This document shows positions 45,578 to 55,504 of a stretch of DNA of 64,000 bases, one piece after another. A program made the position numbers and the translations under genes. The stretch spans positions 2,480,001-2,544,000 of the forward strand of contig NZ_CP126271.1 of NCBI RefSeq assembly GCF_003234655.2, written 5' to 3'. Position 1 is the stretch's first letter. Each line of letters begins with the position of its first letter. The DNA is from Curtobacterium sp. MCLR17_007 (GTDB taxonomy: Bacteria > Actinomycetota > Actinomycetes > Actinomycetales > Microbacteriaceae). Below the pieces are notes generated by a model. That model was given only the letters and a program-made list of their open reading frames with translations. It was not told the DNA's origin and did no database searches.

Positions 45578-47278
45578 GTGGACGAACCAGAACCGTGGTG
45601 GACCGGAGCCGTGGTCTACCAGGTCTACCCGCGCAGCTTCGCGGACGGCAACGGCGACGGGATCGGGGACCTCGCCGGCCTCCGGCGTCGCCTGGACCAC
45701 ATCGCCGACCTCGGTGTCGACGTCGTCTGGCTGTCACCCGTGTACCGGTCCCCGCAGGCGGACAACGGCTACGACATCAGCGACTACGAGGACATCGACC
45801 CGCTGTTCGGCACCCTGGACGAGTTCGATGCGCTGCTGGTCGAGGTGCACCGCCACGGCATGAAGCTGGTGATGGACCTCGTCGTCAACCACTCGAGCGA
45901 CCAGCACCCCTGGTTCCAGGCCGCCAAGCTGTCCCGCACCTGCCCCAAGCACGACTGGTACATCTGGCGCGACCCGGTGGACGGCCACGAACCGAACGAG
46001 TGGCGCGCGGCGTTCGGCGGCCCGGCGTGGTCGTGGGACCCGGGCACCGGTCAGTACTACTTGCACATGTTCACGCCGCAGCAGCCCGACCTGAACTGGG
46101 ACAACGCGGACATGCGGGACGCCGTGTACACGATGATGAACCACTGGCTCGACCGGGGAGTCGACGGCTTCCGGATGGACGTCATCAACCACATCGCCAA
46201 GGACCCGGCGGCGCTCGCGGACGGCAGTGCGGCGTACGTCATGCAGCCGCGCATCCACGACCACCTGCAGGAGATGCACGAACGCGTGTTCGCCGGTCGT
46301 GACGCGCTGCTGACGGTCGGTGAGATGCCGGGCGTGACCGTCGAGGACGCGGTCCTGTTCACGGACCCCGAACGGCACGAGCTCGACATGGTGTTCCAGT
46401 TCGAGCACGTCGGGCTCGATCACGGACCGACGTCCAAGTTCGACAACGAGCCGTTCGACCTGGTGGCGCTCAAGGCCTCGCTCGCACGCTGGCAGACCGG
46501 CCTGGCCGACACCGGGTGGAACTCGCTGTACCTGGCCAACCACGACCAGCCGCGTCCCGTGTCCCGCTTCGGCGCCGCTGCCGTCGCCGCCGCGCACGGG
46601 TTCCGGGCCGACCCCTTCGACCTGCGCTACGAGTCGGCGACCCTGCTCGCCACTGTCCTGCACCTGCACCGCGGGACGCCCTACCTGTACCAGGGCGACG
46701 AGATCGGCATGGTCAACGCGGGCTTCACCGCCATCGACGAGTACCGCGACGTCGAGTCGCTCAACTGGTTCCGGGGCGCCGTCGGGCGGGGCATGCCCGT
46801 CGACGACGCGCTCCAGGCGCTGGCGGTCCGCAGCCGCGACAACGCCCGCACGCCGATGCCGTGGGACGACGCGACGCCGGCCGGCGGGTTCTCGGACGTC
46901 GAACCGTGGATCGGCATGGGTCAGGGTTGGCCGCGGGTCACCGTCGCGTCGGACCGAGCGGCCGGGGACCGCTCGGTGTACGAGCACCACCGCCGGCTGA
47001 TCGCGCTGCGACATGACTCCAGGACCGTCCGCGTCGGCGACTTCACCCTGCTCGAGGCGGACCACGCGGCGCTGTGGGCGTTCACCCGGTCGCTCGAGGA
47101 CGCCGCGGAGCCGGGGCTGGTCGTCGTGGCGAACCTGTCCTCCTCGAGGATGACGCTGCCCGACGCCGTCGCGGAGCGTCTCGGTCGCTGCGTGCTGGGG
47201 AACCTCGGCGTCCCCGCACCGGACGACGCCCGATCGCTGCAGCCCTGGGAGGCGCGGGTGCACGAGGACCTGGGCTGA
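45578..47278 (+). CDS. GH13 alpha-glucosidase / oligo-1,6-glucosidase
   Basis: This 566-residue cytoplasmic glycoside hydrolase cleaves terminal alpha-glucosides such as isomaltose, maltose or sucrose. It starts with WWTGAVVYQVYPRSFADGNGDGIGDLAGL. The catalytic residues are Asp201 (GFRMDVINHI), Glu249 (VGEMPG) and His322-Asp323 (LANHDQPR). The calcium-like loop NGDGIGD and region DLVVNHSSD are normal. Length fits the GH13 subfamily of bacterial exo-glucosidases. No signal peptide. The GTG at 45578 is preferred since GAGGAGG lies 9 nt upstream. No sugar transporter is adjacent. Confidence 0.9.
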   Translation: MDEPEPWWTGAVVYQVYPRSFADGNGDGIGDLAGLRRRLDHIADLGVDVVWLSPVYRSPQADNGYDISDYEDIDPLFGTLDEFDALLVEVHRHGMKLVMDLVVNHSSDQHPWFQAAKLSRTCPKHDWYIWRDPVDGHEPNEWRAAFGGPAWSWDPGTGQYYLHMFTPQQPDLNWDNADMRDAVYTMMNHWLDRGVDGFRMDVINHIAKDPAALADGSAAYVMQPRIHDHLQEMHERVFAGRDALLTVGEMPGVTVEDAVLFTDPERHELDMVFQFEHVGLDHGPTSKFDNEPFDLVALKASLARWQTGLADTGWNSLYLANHDQPRPVSRFGAAAVAAAHGFRADPFDLRYESATLLATVLHLHRGTPYLYQGDEIGMVNAGFTAIDEYRDVESLNWFRGAVGRGMPVDDALQALAVRSRDNARTPMPWDDATPAGGFSDVEPWIGMGQGWPRVTVASDRAAGDRSVYEHHRRLIALRHDSRTVRVGDFTLLEADHAALWAFTRSLEDAAEPGLVVVANLSSSRMTLPDAVAERLGRCVLGNLGVPAPDDARSLQPWEARVHEDLG

Positions 47279-47345
47279 CCTCGCACCGCTGATCTCACCC
47301 TCGCGGGGGAGGTTCCCGAGGCGAGCGCTGCCGTACCGTGGCGCC

Positions 47346-48266
47346 GTGATCGAAGTCGACCATCTCTCCAAACGATACGGTCCGAAGCTCGCCGTCGACG
47401 ACGTCTCCTTCGTCGTCCGACCGGGCAGCGTGACCGGCTTCCTCGGGCCGAACGGTGCCGGGAAGTCCACCACGATGCGCATGATCATGGGACTCGACCG
47501 GCCCACCGCCGGACGTGCAACCGTGAACGGGCAGCCGTACCAGGCACTCCGCGACCCCCTGCGCCAAGTCGGAGCGCTGCTCGAGGCCAAGGCGGTGCAC
47601 ACCGGGCGGAGCGCCTACAACCACCTGCTGTCGCTCGCGGCGACCCACGGGATCCCGAAGTCCCGCGTGCACGAGGTCATCGACATGACCGGGCTGGAGT
47701 CCGTCGCACGGAAGCGCGTGGGCGGGTTCTCGCTGGGCATGGGACAGCGGCTCGGCATCGCCGCGGCGTTGATCGGCGACCCACGGACGCTCATCCTCGA
47801 CGAACCGGTCAACGGCCTCGACCCGGACGGCGTGCTGTGGGTCCGGCAGCTCGCCCGGCGTCTGGCCGCCGACGGCCGCACCGTCTTCCTGTCGACCCAC
47901 CTGATGAGCGAGATGGCGCAGACGGCTGACCGCGTGGTCGTGCTCGGCCGGGGCCGGGTCCTGGCCGACGCTCCCATCGCCGAGTTCGTCGCCGGCTCGG
48001 ACGGCGGCGGTGGGACGCGTGTCGTCGTCCGCACGCCGACGCCGGACCGGTTGTTCCCGGCGATCGGTGCCGCCGCCACCGCGGTCACACCGCGCGACGA
48101 CGGGTCGTTCCTGGTCGTCGGTCCCGACGCCCCGACGATCGGCGCGATCGCCGCCCAGGCGGGGATCGTCCTGCACGAGCTCACCCCGGTGGGCGCCAGC
48201 CTCGAGGAGGCCTACATGGCCCTGACCCGCGACGACGTCGAGTACCGATCGGAGGGCACCCGATGA
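47346..48266 (+). CDS. ABC-2 type transporter ATP-binding protein
   Basis: This 306-residue ATPase of the antibiotic/drug-efflux class (CcmA/DrrA-like) has Walker A GFLGPNGAGKSTTMRMIMG (about 35-53), the signature FSLGMGQRLGIAAAL in which the usual LSxGQ is SLGMGQ, Walker B LILDEPVNGLDPDG and the H-loop STHLMSEM. The C-terminal 90 residues form the usual extra domain. It powers the permease encoded 4 nt into its stop codon. GTG at 47346 follows TACCGT at 6 nt spacing, so a leaderless start is possible. Confidence 0.9.
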   Translation: MIEVDHLSKRYGPKLAVDDVSFVVRPGSVTGFLGPNGAGKSTTMRMIMGLDRPTAGRATVNGQPYQALRDPLRQVGALLEAKAVHTGRSAYNHLLSLAATHGIPKSRVHEVIDMTGLESVARKRVGGFSLGMGQRLGIAAALIGDPRTLILDEPVNGLDPDGVLWVRQLARRLAADGRTVFLSTHLMSEMAQTADRVVVLGRGRVLADAPIAEFVAGSDGGGGTRVVVRTPTPDRLFPAIGAAATAVTPRDDGSFLVVGPDAPTIGAIAAQAGIVLHELTPVGASLEEAYMALTRDDVEYRSEGTR

Positions 48267-49105
48267 CCACGACCGCCACGATCCCGCCCGACGCCCGCCT
48301 GTCCTTCCCCCGGCTGGTCCGCAGCGAGTGGATCAAGCTCCGCAGCATCCGGTCCACCGTGTGGTGCTACGGCGCGCTCGTCGTCCTGACGATCGCCATG
48401 GCCGTGCTGCTCGGTGCGCTGGTCAACCGGGGCGGCACCGCGCTGCCCACCGACGCGGCGAACGCGCAGATCGTGAACATCAACACCGCCGGGGTGTCCA
48501 TCACGGCGCTCGTCGTCGGGGTCCTGGGCGTGCTCATCATCACCGGTGAGTACGGCACCGGGCAGATCCGGTCGACCTTCACCGCCGACCCCCGCCGCAT
48601 CGGCGTGGTCCTCGCCAAGGCCTGTGTCCTCGCCGCGACGACGTTCCTGGTCAGTGCCGTGTCGACCTGGATCGGCGTCGCGGTGTCGACCGCGCTGCAG
48701 GCGACCAACGACGTCCACCCGCACCTCAGCGACCCCGCCGTGGTCCTGCCGATCCTCGGCTCGTCCGTCTACGTCACCCTGCTCGCCCTGCTGGCGTACG
48801 GGATCGGGCTGCTCGTCCGCTCCAGCGCCGGTGGGATCGCGATCACGCTCGGCATCCTGCTCGTGCTGCCGGTCATCCTGTCGGTCTTCGCCAGCCTGAC
48901 GAACGCGCAGTGGATCCTCGACGTGGCGAACCTGCTGCCGTCGCAGGCCGGCGGCAAGCTGTTCACGTACTCCCCTCCGGGCGTGCCCGCGGCGGCGCAG
49001 ACCGGGCTCGTGCTCAACGGCTGGGGCGGCTTCGGGGTCCTGGCTGCCGAGGTCGTTGCCGTCGGGGCGCTGGCGGTCGCCGTCGCGCGGAGTCGGGACG
49101 TGTGA
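48263..49105 (+). CDS. ABC-2 type transporter permease
   Basis: This 280-residue integral membrane protein has six hydrophobic segments. It opens with LVRSEWIKLRSIRSTVWCYGALVV, the typical start of actinobacterial ABC-2 permeases, and VLGVLIITGEYGTGQIRSTFTADP, the conserved first loop. It is coupled to the ATPase by a 4-nt overlap. The substrate is unknown. The TetR regulator at 49386-50021 is nearby but on the other strand, beyond a terminator and a tRNA, so a regulatory link is only possible. Confidence 0.88.
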   Translation: MTTTATIPPDARLSFPRLVRSEWIKLRSIRSTVWCYGALVVLTIAMAVLLGALVNRGGTALPTDAANAQIVNINTAGVSITALVVGVLGVLIITGEYGTGQIRSTFTADPRRIGVVLAKACVLAATTFLVSAVSTWIGVAVSTALQATNDVHPHLSDPAVVLPILGSSVYVTLLALLAYGIGLLVRSSAGGIAITLGILLVLPVILSVFASLTNAQWILDVANLLPSQAGGKLFTYSPPGVPAAAQTGLVLNGWGGFGVLAAEVVAVGALAVAVARSRDV

Positions 49106-49340
<235 letters not shown>

Positions 49341-49385
49341 GGACGCTCCGGAGACCGGAGCGGCACGGGTCACGACTATACAGGT

Positions 49386-50021
49386 TCAGACGAGCGAGCG
49401 CGAAACGAGCGACCCGAGCTCGTCGAAGGAGCGCTGCAGGTCGTCCACCAGGTGCGACTGCGCGGGCGACTCGGACCACTCCCACCACGCGTGTCGGAGG
49501 GTCGCCAACGACACCAGCGACGCCAGTCGAGCGCGGCGGTGCAGGGACGCCTGGTCCTCGGTGACGGTCGGGTCGTCATGGGTCATGCGCCGGGCGATCA
49601 CCGTCTCGAGTTCGGCCTGGAACTCCTTCATCGAGGCCATCCGCTGGCTGAAGAGCTCGGGATTGGCGCGCAGCACCTGCTGGCGCTCGGTGATCAGCCC
49701 GCGCTCCTCGATCAGTTCCCGCGCCGAGTGCACCAGGAGCGCCCCGACGTCGCCGAGCAGTTCACCCGTCGGGCCGCCGGCGACGAACGCGTCGAGGGCC
49801 TGGTCGTCCGGCAGGGTGGGGTCGTCCCCCAGGATCGCCTGTTCCTTGCTCGGGAAGTAGTTGAAGAACGTGCGCGGGGAGATGTCCGCGCGGCGCGAGA
49901 CCTCGTCCACGGTGACCGCGGCCAGGCCGTCCTCGATCGCGATGCGGAGGGCGGCCTGCTGGATGGCGAGTCGGGTGGCGCGTCGCTTCCGTTCACGCAG
50001 GCCGGGTTCTGCATCGGGCAT
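49386..50021 (-). CDS. TetR family transcriptional regulator
   Basis: This 211-residue repressor has an N-terminal HTH (about residues 10-55): RERKRRATRLAIQQAALRIA, then TVDEVSRRADISPRTFFNYFPSKEQA. The C-terminal helical domain is not conserved enough to suggest a ligand. Many actinobacterial relatives repress a neighbouring efflux pump; the nearest is the ABC-2 pair on the opposite strand. A GACAAT box stands 6 nt before the ATG. It lies 52 bp after holB on the same strand. Confidence 0.9.
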   Translation of the reverse strand: MPDAEPGLRERKRRATRLAIQQAALRIAIEDGLAAVTVDEVSRRADISPRTFFNYFPSKEQAILGDDPTLPDDQALDAFVAGGPTGELLGDVGALLVHSARELIEERGLITERQQVLRANPELFSQRMASMKEFQAELETVIARRMTHDDPTVTEDQASLHRRARLASLVSLATLRHAWWEWSESPAQSHLVDDLQRSFDELGSLVSRSLV

Positions 50022-50073
50022 GGGCTGATTGTCCCATGTCGGACCGGCTGGGCGGACCGACCTCGGACTGCTC

Positions 50074-51216
50074 TCAGCGGAGGGCCCGGACGACCGTCAC
50101 CAGGAGCGCTTCGAGTGCCAGGAGTGCGGCGACGTTGGCCGCGATCCGCGTTCGGGCGAGCGCGACGGCGTCGAGGACCTCGAGCGCGGCCGCCGGCGGG
50201 ACCGAGTCGAGCGCGCGGTCGAGGTCGTCCTGCATCGCCAGGTTCACGGGTTCACCCGGCGCCCCGAGCCCCATGAGCAGCAGGTCCCGGTAGAGCGAGG
50301 ACACATCGACGAGGATGCGGTCGAGGCCGTCCCGCAGGCTGCGCGTCGCCCGGCGCTTCTGGTCGTCCTCCATCGCACGGAGCTGCGACCGGAGCGCCGG
50401 CGGGACGGTGCCCCCGGGTTCGACACCGAGCGAGCGGAGGGCGGCATCGCGTTCCTCGGCATCGCGCTCGAGCGTGATGGCCTTGGCGTCCTCGTCGGCG
50501 ACGGCGAGGAGCTCCGCTGCCGCGGTGACCGCGTCGCCGACGCCCCGGATGCGGAGCACGGTCTGCAGCGTGCGACGGCGACGGTCGCGCGCGTCGGCAC
50601 TCGTCGCGAGGCGCTGCGCCATGCCGATGTGGCTCTGCGCCTGGCGAGCCGCGTCGAGCGCCAGGTCGCGGTCGACGCCGTTGCGCGCCACCAGGAGGTC
50701 GGCGACGGCCTCGATGCCCGGGACACGGAGCCGCACCGAACGGACGCGGGACCGGATCGTCGGCAGCAGGTCGGCTTCACTCGGGGCGCAGAGGATCCAC
50801 ACGGTGCGCTCCGGGGGTTCCTCGAGCGCCTTGAGCAACAGGTTCGATGTGCGCTCGGTCATGCGGTCGGCGTCCTCGATCACGACGACGCGCCACCGAC
50901 CCACCGAGGGCGAGTAGTACGACGAGGTGACGAGCTGGCGGATCTCGTCGATGGTGATGATGACGCGCTGCGTCGTGAGGACGGCGACGTCCGGGTGCGT
51001 GTGCGCGGTGATCTGCCGGAGCGTGTGGTCGTCGTCGGGCCCGGAGCCGACGAGCGCCGCGGCGAAGGCGGTCGCCACGTTGGACCTGCCCGATCCGGGC
51101 GGACCGGTGATGAGCCACGAGTGGGTCATGCCGCCGGTGCCGTCGGGCGACTCGGCGGCGTTCCGCAGCGCGGCCACCGCTTCTTCCTGCCCGGTCAGGC
51201 CGTCCCAGACGCTCAC
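50074..51216 (-). CDS. holB: DNA polymerase III subunit delta prime
   Basis: This 380-residue clamp-loader subunit has an AAA+ domain with ATP-site loop LITGPPGSGRSNVATAFA (Arg in place of the Walker Lys, common in delta prime), TIDEIRQLVTSSYYSP, VVVIEDADRMTERTSNLLLKALEEPP and the SRC-like TIRSRVRSVRL sensor motif. The C-terminal helical domain follows. It helps load the sliding clamp. GTG at 51216 fits the VWDGLTGQEEAV start. The gene follows tmk by 25 bp, a very common bacterial pairing. Confidence 0.93.
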   Translation of the reverse strand: MSVWDGLTGQEEAVAALRNAAESPDGTGGMTHSWLITGPPGSGRSNVATAFAAALVGSGPDDDHTLRQITAHTHPDVAVLTTQRVIITIDEIRQLVTSSYYSPSVGRWRVVVIEDADRMTERTSNLLLKALEEPPERTVWILCAPSEADLLPTIRSRVRSVRLRVPGIEAVADLLVARNGVDRDLALDAARQAQSHIGMAQRLATSADARDRRRRTLQTVLRIRGVGDAVTAAAELLAVADEDAKAITLERDAEERDAALRSLGVEPGGTVPPALRSQLRAMEDDQKRRATRSLRDGLDRILVDVSSLYRDLLLMGLGAPGEPVNLAMQDDLDRALDSVPPAAALEVLDAVALARTRIAANVAALLALEALLVTVVRALR

Positions 51217-51241
51217 AGCGCCATCTTCGCAGCGACCACCG

Positions 51242-51874
51242 TCACGGAGCGATCCCGACCAACGGGCCGATGCCGGCGCGGATCGCTGCCTGCACCTGGT
51301 CGCTCGGGGCGGCCGCGTCGACCACCAGGAACCGGTCGGGTTCGGCGGCTGCCATCTCCAGGAACGCCTGGCGGACGGTCTCGTGGAACGCCGCGGCCTC
51401 GGACTCGAGTCGGTCGAACGTGTCGCCCCGCGCCGCGGCGACGCGAGTGCGCCCCACGGTCACGTCGAGGTCCAACAGCACCGTCGCATCCGGCACGAGC
51501 CCGTCGGCGGCCCAGTCGGAGACGCTGCGGACCTGGTCGGCGCCGAGGCCGCGCGCGACACCTTGGTAGGCGACCGAGGAGTCGATGTAGCGGTCCTGCA
51601 ACACGATGTCGCCCCGGGCCATCGCCGGTCGGACCACGGTCTCGACGTGGTGGGCGCGGTCGGCGGCGTACAGCAGGGCCTCGGCACGCGGAGCGACGTG
51701 TCCGCGCTCGTGCAGGACGATCTCGCGGACCCGCAGCCCGAGGTCGGTGCCCCCGGGTTCCCTGGTCCGGACGACCGTTCTGCCGTGCGAACCGAGCCAC
51801 GTCGCGAGCAGCTCCGCCTGGGTGGTCTTGCCCGCGCCGTCGCCGCCCTCGAGCGTGATGAAGCGACCGGTCAC
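51242..51874 (-). CDS. tmk: thymidylate kinase
   Basis: This 210-residue kinase phosphorylates dTMP to dTDP. The P-loop is ITLEGGDGAGKTTQAELLATWL, the DRX motif is VLQDRYIDSSVAYQG, and the lid region VGRTRVAAARGDTFDR is of the usual type. REPGGTDLGLRVREI is a further hallmark. It overlaps the topA stop by 4 nt, so topA-tmk-holB form one transcription unit linking DNA topology, dTTP supply and clamp loading. Confidence 0.95.
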   Translation of the reverse strand: MTGRFITLEGGDGAGKTTQAELLATWLGSHGRTVVRTREPGGTDLGLRVREIVLHERGHVAPRAEALLYAADRAHHVETVVRPAMARGDIVLQDRYIDSSVAYQGVARGLGADQVRSVSDWAADGLVPDATVLLDLDVTVGRTRVAAARGDTFDRLESEAAAFHETVRQAFLEMAAAEPDRFLVVDAAAPSDQVQAAIRAGIGPLVGIAP

Positions 51875-54684
51875 TTCTTCTTGGCCGGTGCGCGTCGGGC
51901 GGCGGGCTTCTTCTTGACCGGCCCCTTGGCTCGCTTGTCCGCGAGCAGCTGGACGGCGCGCTCGAAGTCCACGGACTCGACCTCTTCGCCGCGCGGGATC
52001 GTGGCGTTCGTCTCGCCGTCGGTGACGTACGGCCCGAATCGGCCGTCCTTCATCTTGATCGGCTTGCCCGACACCGGGTCCGCTTCGAACTCCTTGAGGG
52101 ACGCACTCGCGGCCCGCTTGGCGCCGTACTTGGGCTGGGCGAAGATCTCGAGCGCTCCGGCGAGGTCGACGTCGAAGATCGCGTCCTCGCTCGGCAGCGT
52201 GCGGGTGTCCGTCCCCTTCTTCAGGTACGGCCCGTACCGGCCGTTCTGCGCCGTGATCTCGTCACCGGACTCCGGGTCGGCACCGACCGTCCTGGGCAGG
52301 GACAGGAGCTTCAGCGCGGTCTCGAGGTCCACGCTCTGCGGGTCCATCGACTTGAACAGCGACGCGGTGCGCTCCTTCGGAGCAGCAGCCTTCTTGGCGG
52401 GCTTCTTGGCCTTGGTCGCGGTCGCCGTCGTGCCGGCGGCGGCCTTCTTCGCAGCGGCGGTCTTCGTCGCAGCGGCGGTCTTCGTCGCGACGGGCTCCGG
52501 CTCGGCAGGGGTCTCGATGACCTCTCCCGTGGCGGGGTCCACCTGGGGCTCGGGCTCGGGCGTGCGCTCGGTCACGTACGGACCGAAGCGGCCGTCCTTC
52601 GCCAGGACCTCTTTCCCCGTCTCCGGGTTGATCCCCACCACGCGGTCGCCGACGACCGGGGCCTCGACGAGTTCGCGTGCCTTGTCCGCCGTGAGCTCGT
52701 CCGGGGCGAGGTCCTCGGGCACGTTGACGCGGCGGGGCTTCTCCGGGTCGTCGCTCGGCGTCTCGATGTACGGGCCGTACCGACCGATGCGGAGGGTCAG
52801 CCCGGGCGAGAGCTCGACGGAGTTGATCTCCCGGGCGTCGATCTCGCCGAGGTTGTCGATGACCGTGCGGAGTCCGCGCTGGTCGCCGCCACCGAAGTAG
52901 AAGCCCTTGAGCCAGTCGACGCGGTCGGCCTCGCCGTTGGCGATCCGGTCCAGGTCGTTCTCCATCTCGGCCGTGAAGTCGTACTGCACGAGGTCGCCGA
53001 AGTAGTCCTCGAGCAACCGGACCACGCTGAACGCGATCCAGTTCGGGACGAGCGACGTGCCGCGCGGTGTGACGTACCCGCGGTCGACGATCGTCGAGAT
53101 GATCGCCGCGTAGGTGGAGGGACGCCCGATGCCGAGCTCCTCGAGCGTCTTGACCAGGCTGGCCTCGGTGTAGCGCGGCGGAGCGGAGGTGTCGTGGCCC
53201 TTGGCCTCGACCTCGTCGACACCGAGGTGGTCGCCTTCGGCCATCGCCGGGAGCTTGGCGTCCGCGGCGTTCGCCGACGCGTCGTGACGCTCTTCGTCGC
53301 GGCCCTCTTCGTAGGCGTTGAGGAAGCCGCGGAACGTGATGACGGTGCCGGACGCGGTGAACTCCACGTCCGTGCCCTGCGCCGTGGACGCGAGGCCCTC
53401 GACGGGCTCGGCGGATGTGATCCCGAGGACGACCGACGCGGTCGAGCCCTTGGCGTCCGCCATCTGCGAGGCGACGGTCCGCTTCCAGATGAGGTCGTAG
53501 AGCTTCCAGTCGTTGCCGCGGAGGACCTTCTCCATCTGCGACGGCGTCCGGAACACGTCACCGGCGGGACGGATCGCCTCGTGCGCCTCCTGGGCGTTCT
53601 TGCTCTTGCCGGCGTAGCTGCGCGGCTTGTCCGGGATCGTGTCCCCGCCGTAGAGCTCGGAGGCCTGCTTGCGAGCGGCGGCGACGGCCTGCTGCGAGAG
53701 CGACGCGGAGTCGGTTCGCATGTAGGTGATGTGGCCGTTCTCGTAGAGCGACTGCGCGACGCTCATCGTCTGTCGCGCGGAGAACCGGAGCTTGCGCGCG
53801 GCTTCCTGCTGCAGCGTCGACGTGGTGAAGGGCGCGGCTGGTCGACGCGTGTAAGGCTTCGAGTCGACGCTGCGCACGACCGCGTCCCCGGCACGCTCGA
53901 GGACGGCTGTGAGGGCGGTGGCGGAGGCCTCGTCGAGCCGCACGGCGTCGGAGGTGGTGACACCCCGGTCGTCGAAGTCGCGGCCGGAGGCGACGCGGGT
54001 GCCGTGGATCCGGGCGAGCTTGGCCGTGAAGGCGCTGTCGCCGGCCTTCTCGAACCGGGCGGTCAGGTCCCAGTAGTTGGCGGAGACGAACGCCAGGCGC
54101 TCGCGCTCACGGTCGACGACCAGACGCGTCGCGGCGGACTGCACGCGGCCGGCGGACAGGCCGGGTCCGACCTTGCGCCACAGGACGGGCGACACCTCGA
54201 AGCCGTAGAGGCGGTCGAGGATGCGGCGGGTCTCCTGCGCGTCGACGAGCGCGGTGTCGAGTTCGCGGGTGGCTTCCTGCGCCCGCTGGATCGCTTCCTT
54301 GGTGATCTCGTGGAACACCATCCGCTTCACGGGGACCTTCGGCTTCAACACCTGGAGCAGGTGCCACGCGATGGCCTCGCCCTCGCGGTCCTCATCAGTT
54401 GCGAGGTAGAGCTCGTCGGCGTCCTTCAGGGCGCGCTTGAGGTCGGCGACGGTCTTCTTCTTGGCGTCGGAGACGACGTAGTACGGCTCGAAGCCGTTGT
54501 CGACGTCGACCGAGAACTTGCCGACCGACCCCTTCTTCAGCTCGGCGGGGAGGTTCTTGGGCTCGATGAGGTCACGGATGTGCCCGACTGACGCCTGGAC
54601 CTCGTATCCGTCACCGAGGTATTGCGCGATCGTCTTCGCCTTCGCGGGGCTCTCGACGATCACGAGCTTCTTCGTGCCTGGCAC
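51871..54684 (-). CDS. topA: DNA topoisomerase I
   Basis: This 937-residue type IA topoisomerase relaxes negative supercoils. It starts with KKLVIVESPAKAKTIAQYLG (Toprim) and has the DEDREGEAIAWHL metal site, the active-site Tyr321 within ITYMRTDS, and SAGRVQSAATRLV. The C-terminal part lacks zinc fingers and instead carries several repeats of RFGPYV-type units, then an Ala/Lys-rich tail (KKKPAARRAPAKKK), the actinobacterial layout. A second Lys/Ala-rich stretch lies between the repeats, near residue 750. GTG at 54684 is chosen since AAGGAG is just upstream and homologues start at the Toprim fold. Confidence 0.96.
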   Translation of the reverse strand: MPGTKKLVIVESPAKAKTIAQYLGDGYEVQASVGHIRDLIEPKNLPAELKKGSVGKFSVDVDNGFEPYYVVSDAKKKTVADLKRALKDADELYLATDEDREGEAIAWHLLQVLKPKVPVKRMVFHEITKEAIQRAQEATRELDTALVDAQETRRILDRLYGFEVSPVLWRKVGPGLSAGRVQSAATRLVVDRERERLAFVSANYWDLTARFEKAGDSAFTAKLARIHGTRVASGRDFDDRGVTTSDAVRLDEASATALTAVLERAGDAVVRSVDSKPYTRRPAAPFTTSTLQQEAARKLRFSARQTMSVAQSLYENGHITYMRTDSASLSQQAVAAARKQASELYGGDTIPDKPRSYAGKSKNAQEAHEAIRPAGDVFRTPSQMEKVLRGNDWKLYDLIWKRTVASQMADAKGSTASVVLGITSAEPVEGLASTAQGTDVEFTASGTVITFRGFLNAYEEGRDEERHDASANAADAKLPAMAEGDHLGVDEVEAKGHDTSAPPRYTEASLVKTLEELGIGRPSTYAAIISTIVDRGYVTPRGTSLVPNWIAFSVVRLLEDYFGDLVQYDFTAEMENDLDRIANGEADRVDWLKGFYFGGGDQRGLRTVIDNLGEIDAREINSVELSPGLTLRIGRYGPYIETPSDDPEKPRRVNVPEDLAPDELTADKARELVEAPVVGDRVVGINPETGKEVLAKDGRFGPYVTERTPEPEPQVDPATGEVIETPAEPEPVATKTAAATKTAAAKKAAAGTTATATKAKKPAKKAAAPKERTASLFKSMDPQSVDLETALKLLSLPRTVGADPESGDEITAQNGRYGPYLKKGTDTRTLPSEDAIFDVDLAGALEIFAQPKYGAKRAASASLKEFEADPVSGKPIKMKDGRFGPYVTDGETNATIPRGEEVESVDFERAVQLLADKRAKGPVKKKPAARRAPAKKK

Positions 54685-54812
54685 GTGACTCCTTGATCGA
54701 TGGTGCTGTCGGCCCTGGGACGCGGACGCGTCCGGGTCGACCGGGACATCGATGACCGGCGGGCCGACAGGCACACCATACACACAGTGCCGGGGATGCC
54801 TGCCGGACGAGG

Positions 54813-55178
54813 TCATCGCTGACGGTGCGGCGTGGGAGGGGCGGGACCGGCCACCGCGTCCGCGTCGACCGCGAACGGTCCGGAGTGGACCGTGACGGCC
54901 ACCCGGACCACGCCACTCGCGGTCTCGCAGGACGCGAGGACCGCTCCGGAGGCGGTGACCGCGGTGTCGGCGACAGCGCAGGGGCCCCCCGGGACGAGGC
55001 CGACGAGTGCCGCGGCACCGGAGAGCGCCCCCGCGTCGGCAGCACCCTGTGCCCGGACCGTGCCGCCCCGGACGGCGGCCGCGGTCACCAGGGCGCTGAC
55101 GAGCGCGAGCACCACCGCGACGACCGCGACCATCACCACGGTGGCCGAGCCCCGGTCACCGCGGCCGCCGGTGCTCAC
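54813..55178 (-). CDS. TadE-like helper protein (Rv3654c family)
   Basis: This 121-residue protein has one N-terminal membrane segment. It begins with DRGSATVVMVAVVAVVL, the pilin-like TadE-type leader, continues GAADAGALSGAAALV, and has a short extracytoplasmic domain with two cysteines. This family (helicase/secretion neighbourhood TadE-like) is found only beside actinobacterial Tad loci and likely acts as a minor pilin. GTG at 55178 overlaps the TadE stop by 4 nt. The exact role is unknown. Confidence 0.8.
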   Translation of the reverse strand: MSTGGRGDRGSATVVMVAVVAVVLALVSALVTAAAVRGGTVRAQGAADAGALSGAAALVGLVPGGPCAVADTAVTASGAVLASCETASGVVRVAVTVHSGPFAVDADAVAGPAPPTPHRQR

Positions 55179-55504
55179 CCGCCGCCGTTCGCGGCGCACG
55201 CGTCGCCCCGCAGGACCACCGGCAGCGGCCCGGCGGGCTGCCGTTCGACCCGGACGCACACCAGGCCGTCACGGTGGGTCACGGCGCTGGAGGTGCCGGT
55301 GCCGAGACCCGCGAGCGCCGCCTGCCCGGTGGCGGCGTCGCCGCGCCCGATCGCTCGCGACGCGGTGGCCGCTGCGAGCTGCAGTCGCCCTTGGGTGTCG
55401 ACGAGGAGGACCCCCGCGACGGCGACCGTGACGACCACCGCGACGACGGGGAGCGCGAGTGCGAACTCGACGGTCACCGCCCCGCGGTCACAGCGAGAGC
55501 GCAC
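55175..55504 (-). CDS. TadE-like minor pilin
   Basis: This 109-residue protein has a prepilin-like N-terminus RGAVTVEFALALPVVAVVV, with the conserved Glu five residues into the mature region as in TadE pseudopilins, then a small extracytoplasmic domain with a Cys pair (VCVRV and GDACAAN). It is part of the Tad pilus assembly set. The GTG start at 55504 overlaps the Flp gene by 17 nt. Confidence 0.82.
   Translation of the reverse strand: MRSRCDRGAVTVEFALALPVVAVVVTVAVAGVLLVDTQGRLQLAAATASRAIGRGDAATGQAALAGLGTGTSSAVTHRDGLVCVRVERQPAGPLPVVLRGDACAANGGG

Noticed and set aside
54685..54816. N-terminal extension of topoisomerase I upstream of 54684
   Set aside because: The extra residues have no homology and the GTG at 54684 has an AAGGAG ribosome binding site directly upstream.
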